Assembly (NCBI GenBank): GCA_900543475.1
Contig: UQRU01000037.1
Coordinates: 1 to 18,512, forward strand
DNA: 18,512 nucleotides
Source: an uncultured Eubacteriales bacterium
GTDB lineage: Bacteria > Bacillota > Clostridia > Christensenellales > CAG-138
Direction: 5' to 3'
Shown: piece after piece, positions 15,140 to 18,512 of the stretch
Numbering within the stretch: the first letter of the stretch is position 1
How the letters are laid out: each line of letters starts with the position of its first letter
Notes under the pieces: model-generated
The model's input: only the letters and a program-made list of their open reading frames with translations
What the model was told of the DNA's origin: nothing
Databases searched by the model: none
Made by a program: the position numbers and the translations under genes

Positions 15140-17512
15140 TCACCGCAGCCGGCTCACCGGCAGGATATGCCAAAGTTCGCTGGCATATTCCCGGATGGTA
15201 CGGTCGCTGGAGAACTTGCCCGCGCTGGCGGTGTTCATCAGGCACTTGCGGCCAAAGGCCATCCGGTCCTGATAATCCCGATTGGCCCGGAGCTTGGCTT
15301 CCACATAGGGCAGGAAGTCCAGCAGGTGATAATAATGATCCGCCCGGTGCCAGCTGGCCCCGTTGAGGATAGCGTCATACAGTTCCCGGAACATGCCGGT
15401 ATTGTCGTCCTGTACCGTGCCGTTCACCAGGGTATCCAACGCCCGGCGCACCCGGTATTCCCGGTCGTAGATGGCCCGGGGATTGTAGGTATCCCGAATG
15501 GCCTCGATATCCTCCACCCGGGCGCCGAAGATATAGTTGTTCTCCTCCCCCGCCTCGGCTACGATCTCGATATTGGCCCCGTCATAGGTGCCCAGGGTCA
15601 CCGTGCCGTTGAGCATGAACTTCATGTTGCCCGTGCCGCTGGCCTCGGTACCCGCCGGGGAGATCTGCTCGGATACGTCCGCCGCGGGAATGATATGCTC
15701 CGCATAGGAGCAATTGTAATTCTGCACAAAGACCACCCGCAGCTTATCCTGTACCGCAGGGTCGTTGTTGACCAGCTTGGCGATCTCGTTGATATACTTG
15801 ATGATGCTCTTCGCCCGGGCATAGCCGGGGGCTGCCTTGGCCCCGAAAATAAATGCCGTGGGCGTAAAATTCTGTAGGCTCCCATCCTTGAGGGAATAGT
15901 AAATATCCACAATGCTCAAGGCATTAAGCAGCTGCCGCTTATATTCGTGCATCCGCTTCACCTGGATATCGAAGAGGAAATTCGAAGGGATGTTTACCCC
16001 TTCCCGCTCCCGGATGATGGCGGAAAGCTGTTCTTTTTTCTGCTGCTTGATGGCGTTGAACCGGGCGATGGTGGCGTCGTCCATGTGGTTTTTAAGCCCC
16101 TGGAGCAGATCCAGATCCAGCAGGAAATCCCGGCTGCCCAGCCGGTCCTCGATCAGCCCGGTCAGTTCCGGATTGCACAAGCCTAGCCAGCGGCGCTGGG
16201 TGATGCCGTTGGTCTTGTTGCAGAATTTCTCCGGATACAGGGCGTACCAATCCGGCAGCAGCTCCCGCTTGATCAGCTCGCTATGGATCTTGGCCACCCC
16301 GTTCACATAGGTGCTGCCGTATACCGCCAGCCGGGCCATATGGATCTGGCCATCGGTAGCGATCTGCATACGGGAGATCCGGGCTTCATCCGCCCCCTTG
16401 GCCCGCAGCTCACCGTTCATCTTGTCGTTGATCCGGCTGATCAGCTCGGTGATCTCCGGCACCACGGAGCGCATCAGGTCATAGCCCCACTTCTCCAAGG
16501 CTTCGCTCATCAGGGTGTGGTTGGTGTAATTGAAGGTCTTGCGGGTGATGTCAAAGGCCGCGTCAAAGTCCATCCCCTCCTTCATCAACAGCCGGGTCAA
16601 TTCCGGGATAGAGATGGTGGGGTGGGTATCGTTGAGCTGGATGGCGCAATGGGCGGCAAACCCGCTCAGGTCGTTGCCCCGCACCCGCTTATAGCGCCGG
16701 ATGATATCCTGCAAGCTGGCGCTGGAGAGGAAATACTGCTGCTTGAGCCGCAGCCGTTTACCCTCATAGGTGGAATCATTGGGATAGAGCACCCTGGTGA
16801 TATCCTCCACCTTGTTCTTTTCCCGGACCGCCAGGTCGTATTCCTGGTTGTTGAACAGGGCGAAGTCAAACTCCTCCACCGGTTCGCTCTGCCAGAGCCG
16901 GAGGGTGCCTACGTTGCGGGTATGATACCCAACGATGGGCATATCGTAGGGCACGGCAAGGACGGTCTGATCCGCAAAGGTGACGGCAATGGTCTTATCA
17001 TCCCGCCGGCGGGACCAGGGGTCCCCATAGCGCTGCCAGTCGTCCGCCTTTTCCACCTGGAAACCGTTTTCAATGGTCTGCTTAAACAGGCCGAATTTGT
17101 ACCGGATGCCGTAGCCGTCCATGGGAAGATCCAATGTGGCCGCGCTATCCAGGAAGCAGGCGGCAAGGCGGCCCAAGCCGCCATTGCCCAGCGCCGCGTC
17201 CTCGATATCCTCCATTACGGACAGATCCGCGCCCCGGGCTCGCAAGAGCTTGCGCATCTCATCCAGCAAGCCCAGACAATATAGGTTATTGAACACCATA
17301 CGGCCCATCAAATATTCGGCGCTGAAATAATACGCCCGGCGCACCATTTCATGGGCGCGGCGGGACCTGCGCCAATCGTCCGACATGCCGTACATCACCG
17401 CATCCGCCAAGGCTTTATGCAGCTGTATGGTATTGGCTTCGCACAGATCGATCTGATAATCGCTGCGCAGCTGCTCTTCCATGCGACGCAGGATCATGGT
17501 GGGTTCCATCAT
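15140..17512 (-). CDS. glgP: Glycogen/starch/alpha-glucan phosphorylase
   Basis: The ~790-aa protein is full length for family GT35 phosphorylases. It releases glucose 1-phosphate from the ends of alpha-1,4-glucans with phosphate and a pyridoxal phosphate cofactor. It shows the N-terminal blocks YYFSAEYLMGRM and LGNGGLGRLAACFLDS, the substrate region IQLNDTHPTISIPEL, VKRMHEYKRQLLN and the cofactor site EASGTGNMKFMLNGT, with the PLP lysine at about residue 631. ATG 17512 is preceded by GGGGGAG with 9 nt spacing; a TTG at 17518 is possible but less likely. No other glycogen genes are adjacent. A promoter at 17704-17732 gives it a leader of about 185 nt, long enough for RNA-based control. The divergent MarR-family gene may act on it; this is only inferred from position. 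Confidence 0.96.
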   Translation of the reverse strand: MMEPTMILRRMEEQLRSDYQIDLCEANTIQLHKALADAVMYGMSDDWRRSRRAHEMVRRAYYFSAEYLMGRMVFNNLYCLGLLDEMRKLLRARGADLSVMEDIEDAALGNGGLGRLAACFLDSAATLDLPMDGYGIRYKFGLFKQTIENGFQVEKADDWQRYGDPWSRRRDDKTIAVTFADQTVLAVPYDMPIVGYHTRNVGTLRLWQSEPVEEFDFALFNNQEYDLAVREKNKVEDITRVLYPNDSTYEGKRLRLKQQYFLSSASLQDIIRRYKRVRGNDLSGFAAHCAIQLNDTHPTISIPELTRLLMKEGMDFDAAFDITRKTFNYTNHTLMSEALEKWGYDLMRSVVPEITELISRINDKMNGELRAKGADEARISRMQIATDGQIHMARLAVYGSTYVNGVAKIHSELIKRELLPDWYALYPEKFCNKTNGITQRRWLGLCNPELTGLIEDRLGSRDFLLDLDLLQGLKNHMDDATIARFNAIKQQKKEQLSAIIREREGVNIPSNFLFDIQVKRMHEYKRQLLNALSIVDIYYSLKDGSLQNFTPTAFIFGAKAAPGYARAKSIIKYINEIAKLVNNDPAVQDKLRVVFVQNYNCSYAEHIIPAADVSEQISPAGTEASGTGNMKFMLNGTVTLGTYDGANIEIVAEAGEENNYIFGARVEDIEAIRDTYNPRAIYDREYRVRRALDTLVNGTVQDDNTGMFRELYDAILNGASWHRADHYYHLLDFLPYVEAKLRANRDYQDRMAFGRKCLMNTASAGKFSSDRTIREYASELWHILPVSRLR

Positions 17513-17558
17513 AGACAATTACTCCCCCTAAACATAAAAATGGAACGGATTTCGGACG

Positions 17559-17596
17559 GCATATGCAGGACGCATATCGCTCCAGGCGCTGCGTCC
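17559..17596 (-). promoter_or_regulatory. Mutually exclusive hairpins in the glgP leader
   Basis: ATATGC (17561-17566) pairs with GCATAT (17572-17577) around a 5-nt loop. Alternatively GGACGCA (17568-17574) pairs with TGCGTCC (17590-17596). The two share bases 17572-17574 and cannot form together. They lie about 50-85 nt upstream of the glgP start in its untranslated leader. No known riboswitch consensus is recognised, and a functional switch is speculative. Confidence 0.3.
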
Positions 17597-17703
17597 CAAC
17601 AAAACAGCCTGCAGATCGAGACCCTCGGGGCGGCCCAAATTCGCCTGCCCGCCTAGTCTCCCGTGTCGCCATCCTTTCCCGCCTATTTAAAAAATACGAT
17701 TGG

Positions 17704-17732
17704 ATTATATCACAATCCTATGCGCCTTGCAA
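17704..17732 (-). promoter_or_regulatory. Sigma-A promoter of glgP
   Basis: Read on the minus strand: TTGCAA (17732-17727), a 17-bp spacer, then a perfect TATAAT (17709-17704). Transcription should begin near 17697, leaving a leader of about 185 nt before the ATG at 17512. Confidence 0.72.
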
Positions 17733-17774
17733 TGCGCTTCCCCCCCTGGCGGCGATAAAAACCGACAATATTCG

Positions 17775-17786
17775 TATGCCGGCATA
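17775..17786. promoter_or_regulatory. Perfect 12-bp palindrome between divergent promoters, possible MarR-type operator
   Basis: TATGCCGGCATA is a perfect palindrome. It is flanked by imperfect inverted arms (ACCGA at 17761-17765 and TCGGT at 17794-17798, offset by two bases). It ends 11 bp before the -35 box of the MarR-family gene and lies about 40 bp behind the glgP -35 box. MarR proteins commonly bind such palindromes near their own promoter. Binding is inferred. Confidence 0.5.
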
Positions 17787-17797
17787 ACAAAATTCGG

Positions 17798-17826
17798 TTG
17801 ACGCAACTTTGGCCGGCGTTTATCAT
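17798..17826 (+). promoter_or_regulatory. Sigma-A promoter of the MarR-family gene
   Basis: TTGACG (17798-17803), a 17-bp spacer and TATCAT (17821-17826) match the consensus at 5 of 6 and 5 of 6 positions. The predicted start near 17833 gives a short leader containing AAGGAGG before the ATG at 17865. Confidence 0.75.
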
Positions 17827-17864
17827 TATGGTATGGAATGTATATCCAACAAGGAGGATCGCCA

Positions 17865-18332
17865 ATGGAAGCCAGGCGAAAAACCCAAGAGCAGTCCACC
17901 GGTGAAATCGGCCGGGCGCTTCATAGCCTAAACCATACCTATAATGTCTGTATGCAGCTGACCCTGGGAAAGTATGGCCTATATCCCGGACAACCCCAGG
18001 TCCTGTTTGCCCTAAAGGAATTGGGCCGGCCCACGCAGAATGAGCTGGCTGCCGCCCTGGGGGTGGGCAAGGCCTCCGCCGGGATCTCCGTACGCAGGCT
18101 GGAGAGCGGCGGCTTTGTCAAGCGGGTGCGGGACAAGCAGGACACCCGCTGCATCCGCTTACAGCTCACCCAAAAAGGGGAAGAATACGCCCGCTGGTGC
18201 GAGATCGACTACAATATGTTCTTTACCACCATGTTGGAAACCTTTTCCGCCGAAGAGCGGGAGGCGGCTTTGATCATGCTCAAGCGCATGGAGGCCAGCC
18301 TGGCCGGCTTGCGAGACAGGCTGGAGCATTGA
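17865..18332 (+). CDS. MarR-family transcriptional regulator
   Basis: The 155-aa protein is a typical one-domain MarR regulator: an N-terminal dimerisation helix (about 12-35), GLYPGQPQVLFALKELG (38-54), and a winged helix-turn-helix with QNELAAALGVGKASAGISV (58-76) and recognition helix to RRLESGG (83). The wing carries RDKQDTRCIRLQLTQKG (89-105) with the family D-x-R, and a C-terminal dimer helix follows. The ATG at 17865 has AAGGAGG 7 nt upstream; an open extension to 17838 has none. MarR dimers usually repress their own and neighbouring genes until a small ligand binds. Here the divergent neighbour is glgP, and the gene downstream lies beyond the corrupted contig end, so the regulated function is unknown. 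The stop is natural and lies just before the low-complexity tail. Confidence 0.92.
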   Translation: MEARRKTQEQSTGEIGRALHSLNHTYNVCMQLTLGKYGLYPGQPQVLFALKELGRPTQNELAAALGVGKASAGISVRRLESGGFVKRVRDKQDTRCIRLQLTQKGEEYARWCEIDYNMFFTTMLETFSAEEREAALIMLKRMEASLAGLRDRLEH

Positions 18333-18340
18333 GCCTCGTC

Positions 18341-18512
<172 letters not shown>

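Noticed and set aside
16283..17284. A 333-codon open frame on +
   Set aside because: It is antisense to glgP and has no recognisable features.

Overview
The window joins two kinds of DNA. Bases 1 to about 5000 look like the right-hand end of an integrated mobile element. The remaining ~13 kb look like ordinary chromosome of a fairly high-G+C, low-motility-of-evidence Firmicute (Clostridia/Oscillospirales-like gut anaerobe is my best guess). The Firmicute call rests on HPr kinase/phosphorylase next to a ROK glucokinase and close to uvrC, AAGGAGG-type ribosome binding sites and sigma-A-like promoters. It is an inference from gene content, not a taxonomic assignment. The last ~170 bases are homopolymer-rich junk that probably marks a contig end.

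Mobile-element part (all on +): the C-terminal part of a DinG/Rad3-like superfamily 2 helicase (cut by the window edge), a 45-residue small ORF overlapping its stop, then a tightly coupled three-gene large serine recombinase operon. The first and third recombinases are complete, with catalytic domain, recombinase domain, zinc ribbon and coiled coil. The middle gene has no catalytic domain and starts directly with the recombinase DNA-binding domain. A perfect 18-bp hairpin terminator closes the operon. Beyond it lies an AT-rich stretch with a near-consensus outward-facing promoter and a second, bidirectional terminator. The exact element end is not identified.

Transition part: a visibly lower-G+C gene (minus) for a small membrane-anchored protein of unknown function, then a LarE-like PP-loop sulfur transferase (minus).

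Chromosomal part: divergently from larE, a formate-tetrahydrofolate ligase of a divergent, eukaryote-like type is followed by a single-domain NAD(P)H-hydrate epimerase (+). Converging on these is a minus-strand cluster, read right to left: uvrC, a Cof-type HAD phosphatase, hprK, a ROK glucokinase and a flavin-reductase-like protein. This groups carbon-catabolite sensing with glucose phosphorylation. Further right are a small SdpI-like membrane protein and glycogen phosphorylase (minus), the latter with its own promoter and a ~185-nt leader. A MarR-family regulator is transcribed divergently (+) from its own good promoter. A perfect 12-bp palindrome sits between the two promoters and could be a shared operator.

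Stretches without genes: 4861-5145 holds two terminators, one promoter and one short inverted repeat. 17513-17864 holds the glgP and marR promoters, the palindrome and the structured glgP leader. 18333-18512 holds only low-complexity sequence. I see no rRNA, tRNA or CRISPR array.
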